A stretch of 64,000 bases of DNA, from contig VWZF01002483.1 of NCBI GenBank assembly GCA_013396755.1, positions 1 to 64,000 of the forward strand, written 5' to 3'. This stretch comes from Sclerurus mexicanus (taxonomy: Eukaryota > Chordata > Aves > Passeriformes > Furnariidae). Shown here piece by piece: positions 24,901-36,399 of the stretch (position 1 is its first letter; each line of letters starts with the position of its first letter). The position numbers and the translations under genes are program-made. A model generated the notes under the pieces. That model saw only the letters and a program-made list of their open reading frames with translations. It searched no databases and had not been told where the DNA came from.

Positions 24901-27499
24901 AATGAAGCTGACAGTGGTGTCTGATGAAAGCCAAGGAAAAAATGCTGAACTGGGGGGCAGAGGGAAAAAAAAAATCGTGATACAATGAGATATCAATGGA
25001 TAAGGGAGAGAGAGCATGTAAGAACTGAGCTAGTAAGCAGAGGAAGAACAGAGCTAATATTATTAACTCCAGGTTTCCTCATGTTTTATACCCAAGTATT
25101 GGAAAGGAATCCAAGGCTGCTTCCCAGGGGTTCATTACTAACCCTACCTGTGTAAATAATATACATGCACTAATGAGGATTTTATCATTTAAATTATTTC
25201 TTTTAGAGCAAAACCAAGAACAGTCTTTATTGGCTTATAGTGACTACCATTTACTGATCCAGTAACTTGCATAAATATTCTAAAAAAAACATATTTCAAT
25301 TTCATATACACTACAGCAAACTGCTTCCTAATCCAGCAAATTACGGTAAAAATCGATCAGTTTTGTCAGCTGAAAACTGGCAGAACTGCACACTCTTGCT
25401 GCTTAGGATGGCAGAGAAAACACCAGGATTCAACTGACAACTTGTTCCAGGATTGTGACAAAAAAACCAAGTAGCAGCATAGGTAGATTTCAGTAGCTGC
25501 TAGGGGTTGGGAGTCCAGATCATTGGGGCTGCTCACATGGCATTATTGCTAAATTATTCAAGAGACAGCAGAGAGAAATTAAAACCAGGTGTTTTGACTC
25601 TGAATGCCTTGTTACTAATTTTCAGGTAGCAAGAACTACTGATGTCATACTAAATCTTATAGTTAACACTTAGAGTTAGGATTTTGGAAAGTAAAAACTA
25701 CAAATTTGAAGCAATTGTTTCACTTTCCATGACACCAAATAGTAAGTGGAGAGTTGACATAAGCAGATTTTAATAACAAATTCGGGTCAGCTCTAGCAAT
25801 TAGAATTTATGCTCAAAAATTTACAATTAAGGTTTGAAACTGGGTACTGTAGAGTGCAGATCGTTAACCAAACTCAGAGAACTCAAGCTCTCAGAAGAAA
25901 GATGAGGACAGGTGTCAAAAGATTTTTTTTTTCTTTTGATCATTAATTTTGCATAATCAGGCTGTTATCTCGCTTATACTCACACCTACTATTAAGGTTT
26001 AGTACAAAAACTGGAATTATTCTTTCAATTTGGAAAGCACAAAGATGCAATTTGTATATCACATTTTGACTACTGGAGCACTAGTTGGTTCCTAGTTTAT
26101 AATGATAGCTAAAGCTGTCATAAAGGTTATGACAGCAGGATGGAAAACAGGGAAAATTTCCACAAAACTTGCTGAGTTTTTCCAACAAGCTGAGGACTAG
26201 TGTAGGATACTCTACACTTTTTAACATGGTTTTTAGCCACTGAATTTTTTTTTTCTATAAATTGAAGACTAGCGTTAGAGTTGTGGAGCAGGGCCACAGT
26301 GGTCAGAGTATGTAAAGTGTTGCTTTACTTGGCAAACATCAGAAAACAGACATCCACTAGCACCACTGAACTTCCATACTGAGTCCAGGATTCTGTAAGG
26401 ATGCTCTACCCTACACAATTAATTCTAGATTAAAGTGTAAGATAGTTCATAATGTAAGTCCAGCGATGACATATCTGAATTCAATGAAAAGACAGTAACT
26501 CCCATAACTGAATTTGATTCTGGGTTTTCAAACCTGTGGGTCTTTGTTCAAGATTTATTTTGTCCTTTACATGAAGTGATTTCAGTATATTTTATTTTTA
26601 TCACAATATTGTATGAAATTATCTTCCCTTTTTTTCTGCTGAAGAGATGCTTGGAATAGGGCAAACAACAAAGGTATTCAGATATTGCAATGAAACTACA
26701 GAAAGGTGACAAGCAGGAATGAAACAGGGGTGCCAGAAAGGGATTAATCAAAGACAAGATTATGTGATTCTAACTGCTGCTTCTTTAAGTGTTGAGAAAT
26801 TCAGCTCTGCATAAAACTGAGGGAGTGCTTTAAGCTATTTCAACTGGCTTTGGACCTGAATGGGTAATGGGGGAGATGACAGCATGGAATTTTTCTAATT
26901 CCTTTACACACCAAATTATTTACAAATATTTTGGGGGTAAAAAAATCCAGAAAAATAAACAAACCTGACCTCTATGCAACTTAAAAGAGAAGAGAAAAAG
27001 AATGAAAAATGCTCTGTGAGTGAATGAGGTCATACTCTTTGAAACACCAATTAAAGTCTTCAAAAGCTAAAACAATGGTGTTCTGCTAAATCTTAACCAT
27101 TCTGTTGAAGAGGAAGAAGGCTGAAGGGTAAGACTGTTTAAATTATTAATCTGACCCCATGCTAGTCTGCTCCACTGGAACAATGAGATGAATTATAGTG
27201 ATGGCAGTAGTGAGGGCAATATTAATCTAAATTACTCTCAGCAAGGTGTGGAGCACTTCCTCATTTCCTATGGATTGATATTAACATGTGTTCATGCATT
27301 CCTCTCATACTCCTCCTGCATATACATACCGCTCTATCTCAAAAATATTTCATATGCCCAAAGTGAAAAGTTAATTACTGAAAGAGCAGATTCACCCAAG
27401 AAAAAATAGTCTTTCTACTCAAATAGCTAAGGCTGGCATTCATAAGCCCTCAAGGCAAATTCCTCTAGGACAGGAGACAATGAACTGCTATGAAGGATG
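21971..27499. other. Unassigned AT-rich non-coding DNA
   Basis: No gene is recognised. It contains one MIR-like fragment at 23445-23515 and scattered short A/T runs. Frames of 80-112 codons at 22810-23220 overlap on opposite strands and show no protein-like motifs. Confidence 0.55.
23445..23515 (+). repeat. MIR-like fragment
   Basis: TCACTTACCTTCAGGGTTTA followed by TTCCATTTGTAAAATGGAGA reproduces the 'cacttaacct...cagttt...catctgtaaaatggggat' run of the MIR core. Only the middle of the element is recognisable. Confidence 0.5.
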
Positions 27500-27685
27500 G
27501 CTTAGTAAATGAGACATGGGGTCTAGGATTCAGGACACCTGAGTTCAAGCCCTCTTCAGTTAATGATTCTCTGTGTGACTTTGAACAAGTTGCTTAATTT
27601 ATTACATCTTTCAGCTTCTTCTTTGTGTAATGCAAATAACTGCTTCCATCACACAGAGTGGGGAGTGTAAAATCTAATGATTCAA
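27500..27685 (+). mobile_element. MIR-type core SINE relic
   Basis: Good correspondence to the MIR core: TCAGGACACCTGAGTTCAAG, then TTCTCTGTGTGACTTTGAAC, then AAGTTGCTTAATTTATTACA, then GTGTAATGCAAATAACTGCT, which occupies the place of the 'ctgtaaaatggggataat' segment. Order and spacing match the consensus. It is the clearest MIR in the window. Confidence 0.8.
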
Positions 27686-28149
27686 TCAGACACCATGGAC
27701 ACTATCAACTATTGTCCTTTTCATTATGGTAAAGACTACTGAAATTGCTGAATGACTCTTCCAGAAACACTGCCCTGGTTATGCAATGTCTGTCACAACT
27801 TCTACCAGCACGCTCTGCACTCCTCGCAGTTTCTTTTCTGCAACCATCTCTCCGAATTCCAGAAAGTGTCTTTTGGGAAAGGCAAGACGCAGGCTGGAAT
27901 TCTTCAGACTTGATTTCTGATGAAGTGAGGATCAAGTCCAAATCTACTTCTACCCTGAAATACTTGGAAAGGTCACATATATACCGAAAAAGGATCAAAC
28001 AGTAAATAATGGCAGCCACTGCTAGATGCGGCATGCTATGTGCCAGACTACAAACTAACACTAAATGAGAGAGTGAATTTACCCCTCTATTTGCTATATA
28101 AGTTAGAGTCTACTCTGAGCAATGAAAATAAATTAAAAACTGATGGGGT

Positions 28150-28300
28150 CTCACAGGATCTGTATTCCTCTTGTGATTCTGCCATTATGTTTCTAGGTGA
28201 CTTCAGCAAGTCACCAATCTTTTGCACTTCCCCCTTTCTCAGACCATCTCCCACTTTTACCATGCAAAAATAACAATATTTAAAGTACTTCATCTTGCAG
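28150..28300 (+). mobile_element. MIR-type core SINE relic
   Basis: CTGCCATTATGTTTCTAGGT leads into GACTTCAGCAAGTCACCAAT, the most conserved part of the core ('gacc.tgggcaagtcactt'). Then TCTCCCACTTTTACCATGCA sits at the place of the 'cagtttcctcatctgtaaaa' segment. It has the same orientation as the copy about 500 bases upstream but a different 5' part, so it is a separate insertion and not a local duplication. Confidence 0.65.
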
Positions 28301-31300
28301 ACAAGAATAAACAAAGCACAACTATTTGAATCCCACAATAAAACCTGACGTTCAGCTTTTCCTATATCTATAATATAAGCTGTTACACAGATGAGCACTC
28401 CCCTTCAGCTTGGTTCCACTCGAGCTAACTTCACTTCCAAGGAAATTAGCTTTGCTGGCCCTATTTCTTAAAAAACCCAGTAAACAGTTGCAGTAAAAGT
28501 TGGGTGACTTGAGGGAAGAAAGAGCTGACAAAGCCGTATCGATGTGCAGCATATATTCCCTTGGAACTATGCACATTAGAAATAATAATTTCTAAGAGAA
28601 ATACTAACTTTTCAACCAAACCAGTCAATGATAAATGCAGAAGACTGCCCATACAAATGCCTGCATTCATGCATCACTGCTTGGGCAGAGCAATGACAAT
28701 CTTGCACACACAGCCTCCATCGTGTCTTAAAAACATGTAATTAGATATGCCTCAGATCAGGCCCCGCAGTAGCTCCTCAAAACATCTCTGGACTCCCAAG
28801 ATGGGAAGGTCCAGGAAGGTACTATTACTGCAGCTCAACATATTTTAATACATTTTCTTTTGCTCTTCTTTTGTCTTTTAACTGCCAGCACATAACCCAA
28901 AGATCAAAACCAGAAATAAGCAGACTGGAACTGCACATTTAACAACAGTGAAAAGGCAGCTCAGTTAGGAACCATCCTACACAGTTTTTTCACGCAAGCA
29001 CATGTATGTGTGTGTGTGTATGTGCATGTACATAAACCAGATTTATTTAATTTTAAAGCTGCTATCAGTACAGCACATAGCTGTATAGCCTACTCCTTTT
29101 GCCAGAACATGTACTGGCATTCCAGTGATCCAAGTGCTTTCCTTATGACAGCTTTTAAATTTTTCATCTCCTTTTTTTTTGTACGTAGAATGTGTGTTAA
29201 GGTATGATTCACATTCTGTACATAAAACAATGTTCTCACCATTCCTCATCCAAACCAATGGAGATCAGAAATTGGCAACTTTTTTTGGTTTTTTTTCATC
29301 TGTATTTCTCTGTTCTATCACTATGTCTCCCTTCATCTTAGCCTGAAAGAAAACTCTAAAAGTGTGGCCATTAGTTACAGAAAACCAGGATTATTTATCA
29401 CTTTCCAAGTCTGGATACCAAAAATAGCAACTGTCTTCAAAATACAAAATGTTGAAGCAAAGTATTCACTTTATCTTTTAAGCATTTGTTTAAAAGAAAC
29501 ACATCTCTATAATACTCACAGTAAGTTTTTGCAACTTGCTTTTTCCCTTCTCCATTATTATTTGTACTTTTGCAAACCCTGAATATCTGTCAGTGCAAAA
29601 ATAAGAGGTTTCAACCTGTCACTTCATGGACTGAAAGGCACCTTTCATACCATCATGGACCATTGTCCCAATCCAGGTTCCAAAACAGGTTCCAGTACAC
29701 TGGAACTGCATCAAATCTAATAAAATATCAAAAGAAAAATTCAAACTGAACTATAAAATACTACCAGAAAAAAAATCATGGTGTTCTGTTTTTTAGTTGC
29801 CATTTACTCCCCAAAACATGTTCAAAATTATCCCTGAACTCCTCTGCTTGTGCAGCAGCTGGGAACAGGACAGTCCAGAGCAGCAGCTGCTGAGCCAGCA
29901 ACAGACAACCCTGCAGATAGGAATTCCGGCTCCCCACAGCTCCCTGTGTTCCATCCTGAGAGGAATAGTCCCAAGTGATGAGTTCAGACGTGCACATACA
30001 CATACTCTGGCCTCAAGCACTGCTCCTGTGAAGCCGTGCTGCCTTGCAATCCACTGAAAACACACTGCTCTCTCCGGCTCAACAGCAGCAGAATTCTCCT
30101 CCTATCTCTCCTTGGCACCTCCTCAGTCACTGCCTTGAGACAGGATCTGCCTTAAAGAACATTTTATCCTGTATCTCCACCAAAACTGATTCCCTCTTAA
30201 GAGCACACAGTAAATACCTGGATGGTACTTCAGAGGGGACCTGAAATCTAAGGCTTGCATAGAGTAGCAGCATTCTGTACAACAGACATCACTATTCAGA
30301 TTACAGATTTGGGTTTTGATGAAATATGAAGCTGGAATCCTAACTGGGTTTTGTTTATTTGTTTCTCTCAAGCATGGTGGTCTAACATTAGCATGGCAAA
30401 TTCAAAGTGCCTCTTGTGGTATTTACTCTGGTTCCTCTTGTCTCCACAAACTCTGGATAGAGCCAATGAGAATTCAATAACCACTGCTTTACATTACTTG
30501 GTAAAGCAGTTTCTGATAAAGATTAGAAATGTCTGCTTGAGAAACATTATGGAAGTGTCACATGGAATTGCACCAAGGAACAGCAAACCTTCCTGCACCT
30601 ACCAGTGTGAACTTCATTCACTACAAGATTTGGGGCAAAATCCTGGAAAACAGGCTGGTCTCAAACAAGAATGCACTTTTAAAAAAGATATCTCCAATTC
30701 TTAATTTTTTTCCCCATTATGTATTTAGGCCTCCTCCCACCCCCCCTGCAACAATATTTTTGAGTAGTTGCCCTCAAGCAAATAAATTTAGACTCTTAGT
30801 CTCAATTATCACTTCTGTAAAGCAATAAAGGATTTGGACTAACTTCTGAACTGAGAATTTCTGGCTTCACAGAAAACTTGGCTACATTCAACTGAATTTC
30901 CTGCCTGACTGAGATGAACATCCTAGAAAGCACTGACAGAGTGCACCCTTAAATAACAAATTTCAGTATGTACCCGGACCTCTCACTGCAGCTGCAGATG
31001 TGACAAACCACAAGTCGCATATGTAGGAAAGGTCTGTAATTTCCAACTGTTTAAGGTATGACAGTGAAGCTAAAAATGGACCACAGCCCTGAATGCTGTT
31101 CAGCTACACAAAATGCATAAAGTGCAATGTGGTCACAGTAACACAAAAAAATTTCCATTTGCTTTAAATCATTTCACGCAACATTATTCAGTTGAACCAT
31201 CTTTCCCACTCCACCATCATTAATTACTACTGGAACACAAAACTGTCTCTTTTGGGCAAAAATTTTCTTAAACAGATAATAGTCACATTAAATCTACCAG

Positions 31301-31724
31301 TTCAAAAAGGAGCATTTTACCAAACGAGCCATGAAATTCGTTTTACTTCTCTGCCACTAGTATGTCAGAAAGTCTATGTCACCTTTAATAAACTTCTCCA
31401 AATGAGCATGCTGATAACTGAACAACATGACATTTCTAACAGTGAGAAGGCAGAAAACCAGAAACAATTACATTAAGAAATGAAGGGGGAAGGGGAAAAG
31501 CAGGCTGGAGGTATCTTGCTGCAAGTGAAATCTTGTTAAGTTAGGATTTTGCACTCTTCTGGCGGAAAAATAAGACTCCTAGGCCCATGAGTGGCCCATG
31601 TTTCAAATGTTAAGGAAGCTTTCCTGTCTGACCATCCAGGAGCCACTCTGACAGTCACACTCCCACCATCCCAGACTTTCACTGCTGGGACCGAAGCCCC
31701 TTCGCACCAGGTGGCTCCAGTGAC
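28301..31724. other. Unassigned DNA, GC-richer towards the right end
   Basis: No recognisable exon. There is a TG microsatellite at 29001-29034, a CAG/CTG-rich patch near 29850-30130 containing the palindrome CAGCAGCTGCTG at 29881-29892, and a GC-richer block at 31540-31724 directly next to the LTR at 31730. That last block may be leftover retroviral leader or unrelated host DNA. Confidence 0.5.
29001..29034. repeat. (TG)n microsatellite
   Basis: Imperfect alternating TG with interspersed CATGTA units. It is likely length-polymorphic and can adopt Z-DNA, but is otherwise unremarkable. Confidence 0.85.
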
Positions 31725-31729
31725 CCACC
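31725..31729. repeat. Left copy of 5-bp target-site duplication
   Basis: CCACC directly precedes the TG at 31730 and is repeated at 32225-32229 directly after the terminal CA. A 5-bp duplication is within the range made by vertebrate retroviral integrases. The motif is short and C-rich, so coincidence is possible. Confidence 0.5.
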
Positions 31730-32224
31730 TGACTCCCTGCACAGCCCACTCTCACACAGTCAGACAAGTTCCCCTCACTAGCTCATACCTGGGTTTCCCA
31801 CAGCAGAGTCCCAGCTGTCTGGATCCTTAAAGCGATTCAATCACGGTACAGTAACACAGAAACAGCTGGAGCTGGTGCCTCCAGGGAGAGACTCTGAACA
31901 AAAGAATCCCTGGGCTTTTGTACCCTCTTAGTCTGTTCCCCGTGATAGTCCGGGGTCTTCCCAGAGTTATCAGCTCCCGCTGCCCTTGGGTGTCCGGTCA
32001 CCTGGCCAGTGCCGCACGTCCAGTGCCCTGGCACAAGGTCACAGCCCCCGGGCTGGGGCTCCCAACATTTCCCCCTCCCAGGGCACAACCTGCAGCTCAC
32101 ACTGCACTGCACACCCAGCTACCCGCACTGGGTGTATTCCTCAGCACTGGTTTGCTGTCTCACTCTTAGTGAGACCACCCTGACAACACAGAACAGGACT
32201 GGAGTGTGACCAATCAGTGTATCA
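31730..32224 (-). mobile_element. Probable solo LTR of an endogenous retrovirus
   Basis: The 495-bp segment starts TGACTCCC and ends GTGTATCA, giving the TG...CA ends and a matching TGA/TCA terminal inverted repeat, and is flanked by CCACC on both sides. Read on the minus strand it has LTR-like order: a U3 that ends in a TATA-like TACAAAAG (31915-31922), then about 80 bases later a degenerate polyadenylation-like TTGAATCGC (near 31831-31840), and about 90 bases of U5. It is GC-richer than the flanks. No gag, pol or env remnant is seen on either side, which fits recombination of a provirus to a single LTR. I cannot assign a family. It could also be non-LTR DNA with fortuitous ends. Confidence 0.55.
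32157..32175. repeat. Perfect 8-bp hairpin inside the LTR
   Basis: GTCTCACT, a CTT loop and AGTGAGAC pair perfectly. It lies about 50 bases from the U3 end of the minus-strand LTR. It could be a dyad factor-binding site or chance. Confidence 0.7.
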
Positions 32225-32229
32225 CCACC
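32225..32229. repeat. Right copy of 5-bp target-site duplication
   Basis: CCACC directly follows the terminal CA at 32224 and matches 31725-31729. Confidence 0.5.
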
Positions 32230-34544
32230 TCAAGGGCCAGAAAAATTGGCGTAAAGCAGTGAAAATGATAAAGGCACTCATTTAAGATATTTCAGCAACA
32301 TTCTCACTCAACAGATTTCCTTGCCAGTTTGCAATAAAAAATGAATTCATACTGAAAAAAAAAAAAAGGAACAAAAGGAATCTGACACTTTCATGGAACG
32401 GAAAATTCCAAGTTGAGTTCTTCTCATCTTCCAGAACACAGATAGTCTACGTTCCTTCACATTCTCTTTTATATCAGCAAAAACAGAAAAGCACACCTAA
32501 AGAAGAAAAAAACCAAGTGACAAGTCTGACAGACAGCATAAGAAAAAATATCAAAAGTAAAACAAAAACAAAATAAAAACTTTGTGAACAAACAGAATTA
32601 AACTGAAGTAGGTATTTTCAGCTGGCTGAATTTTTTCATTGCCATTTCCTGTTTTTCAATCAGCTCTAATCCTTGGCTGGAGAATTCAATGGAGCTATGT
32701 CAATTTATATTTGCTAAGGATTTGGCACATCACATTAAGTGTTTCCCAGTGTGATCATCTCTCTAAGTTAAGTAATTAAAACATTTCATGCAAGTAGGGA
32801 GAGAATCTGTATTTCAGATTCTTGACTGATCCCAGCACTGCTAAAAACGCTCCGTTTTTTTCAAATGAGATGAATTGGAACATTTATTTGTACACTGATA
32901 GTTTTAATGCCATATTTTTAATGCCATATCCCTCGTGCCTTGATGTGCAGGGTGCCTTCATTTACTTTTTTACACTACATATACCCCCTCAAAACACAAT
33001 GGGAAGTACTAAATTCATAACTTTGTCTACTTCTATAAAATTATGTAAATGCCTAATTAAGCAGCCTTCTTTCCTCTAGTCTAAAACACCACAGATTATA
33101 GAATCCAAGAGTCCATACTAAATTTATACAACATAATCAAATATAACACTTCCCTCCACAGAGTTTATTTTCACCTGCCTGGTATTTACGAGCAAATTCC
33201 ACTGTGGGAAAGGAATCGCAACATCACCAGAGGTGGCATGGCTGGTACCTGCATCGCAGGTCAGCTGCACTGCAGAGCACTGAAGGGATTAAACTGAAAC
33301 TTTCTGAGTTGAATTTCTCCAGAAAAATGAAGAGGGTTGGCGAAGCAAATGCATATTTTCAATTTTGATTCTATTTTTTCTTGCTTTGACTCTGTCATAA
33401 GTGTTATTAAAGCTATAAGAAGACAGTTTTAAATTTGAGACCACTGAATATACTCATGCATTCTCACCTAGAACAACAATTTTGTCTGTTTATCAAACTT
33501 GTTGAACAAATTACAACAAGGAAAATCCATTGCAGTTTGTTTTTTTTGTTTATTTGGCTTTGGTTTTTTTGGGAGGGGGGTGTTTACCTTTTTGGTTTGT
33601 TGGTGTTTTTTTGTTTTGGGTTTTTTTTTTTTCATTTTGTGTTTTTTTGGGGGGGGTTGGGTTGTGGTTTCTTTTGTGTTGTTTTGTTGGTTGGTTGGGG
33701 TTTTTTTTCTTTATTATGTGGAACAGACTGTGCAAAGTTTTGCCTTGCTAAAAGAAGAGAGCCCTCACTTTGGGTCTGAGAAAAAGGGTGGAGAATTATT
33801 TAAAAGGAAAATTAGTAGAACACTATTTTGCACTTTATCCTAAGCCACAGGAATCAACAGAACTCTCTTCTTTGGCCAGTGCAGCCCTAGACCCAGCTCT
33901 TTATGAGATGGATCTTTGATGAATATTATATATCTAATCTTTGTTACTAGAATCCAATCTTGTTCTGTCCTTTTACTATCAGAAACATAGACTTGAACAA
34001 AACAAATATTTAAGTACTCCAAACCAAGGAAATTATTACAGTAAGATAGAGAAAGCTCCTCCTAAAGGTGACTGAAAGGATGCAGAACAAAGGAAAGTAA
34101 AGAAAATCATCACAAAAAATGACAGGTATGGAAGAAAAATTAAAGACTCTGTAATTTCTCTCAGGAAAGAAAAAAAAAAAATCTGTGTCTGACAGCAAGT
34201 TAGCAAATATTTCTATTTCAGTTCATGCTGCTGGCAATTTATTTTCCCAGTGTGTCCCCTTGTCTTTAATAACTTGATGTCTCAAAAGGTTTTCTTTTTC
34301 TATCCCATGTGTCAAACTCTGGCAAACCATCTGACCACAGGAAACTTCTAAAACAACATCAGGACATTTAAAGCACAACATAAGGTGGAGAAAACAAACT
34401 TTTAGAAACTCAGTCAAGGATTGCAAATTACAGAAAGAGCAAAGACAGAAAAATTCATTCTTAGCCCCAATATGTGGAAAAAAGACCATCAGGTGAATCA
34501 AAACAGTATCTCCAATCTGAAGACCCCTGAGCTGTTGCTATTCA
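32230..34544. other. Unassigned DNA with G/T-rich tract
   Basis: No gene or recognisable transposon. It contains an A-run near 32354-32368 and the long G/T tract at 33535-33717. Overlapping long open frames across that tract come only from its biased composition. Confidence 0.55.
33535..33717 (+). repeat. G/T-only low-complexity tract
   Basis: About 180 bases are almost exclusively T and G on the plus strand, with T runs of up to 12 and G runs of 6-8 (for example near 33571 and 33649). The complementary strand is A/C only. Several G runs close together could form G-quadruplexes. The tract is irregular, not a tandem repeat of one unit. Confidence 0.85.
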
Positions 34545-34790
34545 GGTAGGAGATTTGAGGCCAGAAAGAACCATTCTAATTACCTCATCCAATCTCCTGC
34601 ATAACAGGCTGCAAACTGTTGTCAAGACTACTGGCTACCTAATTCAAAAGATATCCAGTTTTCACTTACAAGAAGGAAACTCCTCTCTATCAGTTTGTAC
34701 CACTGATAATGTAACTGTAAAAAGAAATAAAAATAAAACCTGCATGTTATTCCTAGTTCATGATTGTCTGACTGACTCTATTCTGATGCC
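34545..34790 (-). mobile_element. Ancient CR1-like 3' end
   Basis: The plus strand has TTTGAGGCCAGAAAGAACCA, then CCTCATCCAATCTCCTGCAT and AACAGGC. This follows the reverse-complemented 3' tail of an old amniote CR1-type LINE family, seen as 'aaggccagaagggaccattatgatcatctagtctgacctcctgcata'. Further in, AAAAGATATCCAGTTTTCAC corresponds to the 'aaagacatccagtcttgat' segment. Divergence is large. The exact subfamily is not determinable by eye. Confidence 0.6.
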
Positions 34791-36047
34791 TTTGGCAAGT
34801 TCTCCAGCAAGATGGAACAAAAATCGTGAACACACCTGTTCTAGCCACAGCAACAGGTTTATTATAAAAATGTGGCAAAATGAAAGCTTCCACACATACT
34901 CCTCTAGATATTGGTGATTAATACTAAATGAGACCTCAGCACTCACCTAGGCATGCAGCCAGTAACAGCAGCCATCCTTCTCAGGCTTGTGACATTAAAA
35001 CCTCTGTACTGTTCTTTGAAAAAACCATTTTGAATATTCATTTTCAAGGGAAGAAGGAGGAAAACCCAAGACTGATCAAAGGTACTGCACACTCTTTGGT
35101 CCGCTCCAGTCCACCCAAAGTAAACTGGTTTCAGTTCCTCAGGGATCTTTACTGTGCAGACCTGAAGAATGTAATAAGCACCTGAATGCCTACACAATTT
35201 ACCAAAGATAGTGTTCATTTATCATACTATTACTATAGAAATAGATTAGTTGAGTTTTACATCTACAAAAGGCTCTTTTTACATGCTTTTGTGATCAAGC
35301 TCATTTCCATATGGAAATAAATGTTCTGAGCACAGAAAAATAAGACACTGAGTTAGAGCCCCCTTGAAAATCTGGCTGTGGCATGCAATCATACCTCTCA
35401 CACATGAAAAACATCATGCTGTTCAACCACTTACTGGTAAAGTAAGTGTAGACACTAAGAGCTAACCCCAAGTCAGAACAGCAGGACAGAATTGGCCTTT
35501 ATGCACTCCACATAACCCCAGTAGTTTTATAATCTTCCAGCTTTATAAAAGGCTGCAAGATCTTTCATAGATGCTGGCAACTAATCCAATGAAAAGAACA
35601 GGCATGTCAGAAGATAGCTGTGAGAGGACATTGGCATCACTGCTTATTCTTCTACACTGAAAAGCAAATTAGAAGAGAGAGACAGAGAGAGAGAGAGAGA
35701 GATGAAGAAGAAGGAACTATGTGAATCACAACTGGGAGGCAAAGAAGAGAAGCAGCTGTATTCAGAGAGAAACCAGAAACTAGCACTGTGTTGTGTGGGG
35801 GGAAAAAAGGAGATTAAGAGGAAAAGGCTGCATTCACACATTTATTCTCATCTTTGTCACTGATACACTTTTCTCTCCAGTTTTAAAACCACTGCCCCGT
35901 GCCACAGCATTTCCACCAATAATGGATACAAGGCCTGAATTTCAGAGTGCTTAGCACTGTGACTCCAAATTCAGGCAACAGGTGCTACAGGTATTCAAAT
36001 GCTCAGGGGGAAAACACACAAGCAAATATAAAATGTTCAGGTCTTTT
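34791..36047. other. Unassigned DNA with GA microsatellite
   Basis: No gene recognised. It holds the GA repeat at 35671-35714. The stretch 35935-36005 (TTTCAGAGTGCTTAGCACTG and onward) weakly resembles an ancient amniote repeat that places 'gctcagcacctctgaaaat' around a dyad. Confidence 0.5.
35671..35714. repeat. (GA)n microsatellite
   Basis: About eight uninterrupted GA units follow an interrupted GA/CAGA stretch and grade into GAAGAAG. Probably polymorphic in length. Confidence 0.9.
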
Positions 36048-36135
36048 ACGCTTACCTAACCTCTCCAATATGCTGTGAGGACTAATTAACTAATGCCTGT
36101 AAAATGTTTAGAGATTCTCAGATAAAATGCTTTGG
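36048..36135 (+). mobile_element. MIR-type SINE, 3' part
   Basis: TATGCTGTGAGGACTAATTA, then ACTAATGCCTGTAAAATGTT and TAGAGATTCTCAGATAAAAT reproduce the MIR 3' segment 'gttgtgaggattaattaattaatg.ttgtaaagcgctttgagatcctcagatgaaa'. The core upstream is not clearly preserved. Orientation is plus. Confidence 0.7.
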
Positions 36136-36399
36136 ACTTCAGAAGAATAATTTAAATCAAATGTCACATAATCAGTGAATGTGTTCTGGAGAAAAGAACA
36201 AAGAAACAGTAGGTTGACTAAAAGTGCAGAGGAAAAGTGGACAATCAAAAAAAGACTTAGCTAGTTTAAAAAACTTAAGACATTCTCCTCAGCTTTTGAA
36301 GTCAAAGGTCAGTGAAAATTAGAGAAATAAGACTTGTATAGGAAACAGACCTTATTTGCCATCATGGCACATAAACAAGACAAAAGCAGGACCAAAAGA

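Noticed and set aside
33435..33843. Overlapping 114-codon open frames rich in Phe, Trp and Gly
   Set aside because: They are translations of the G/T-only tract, which contains almost no stop codons in those frames. No protein signal.
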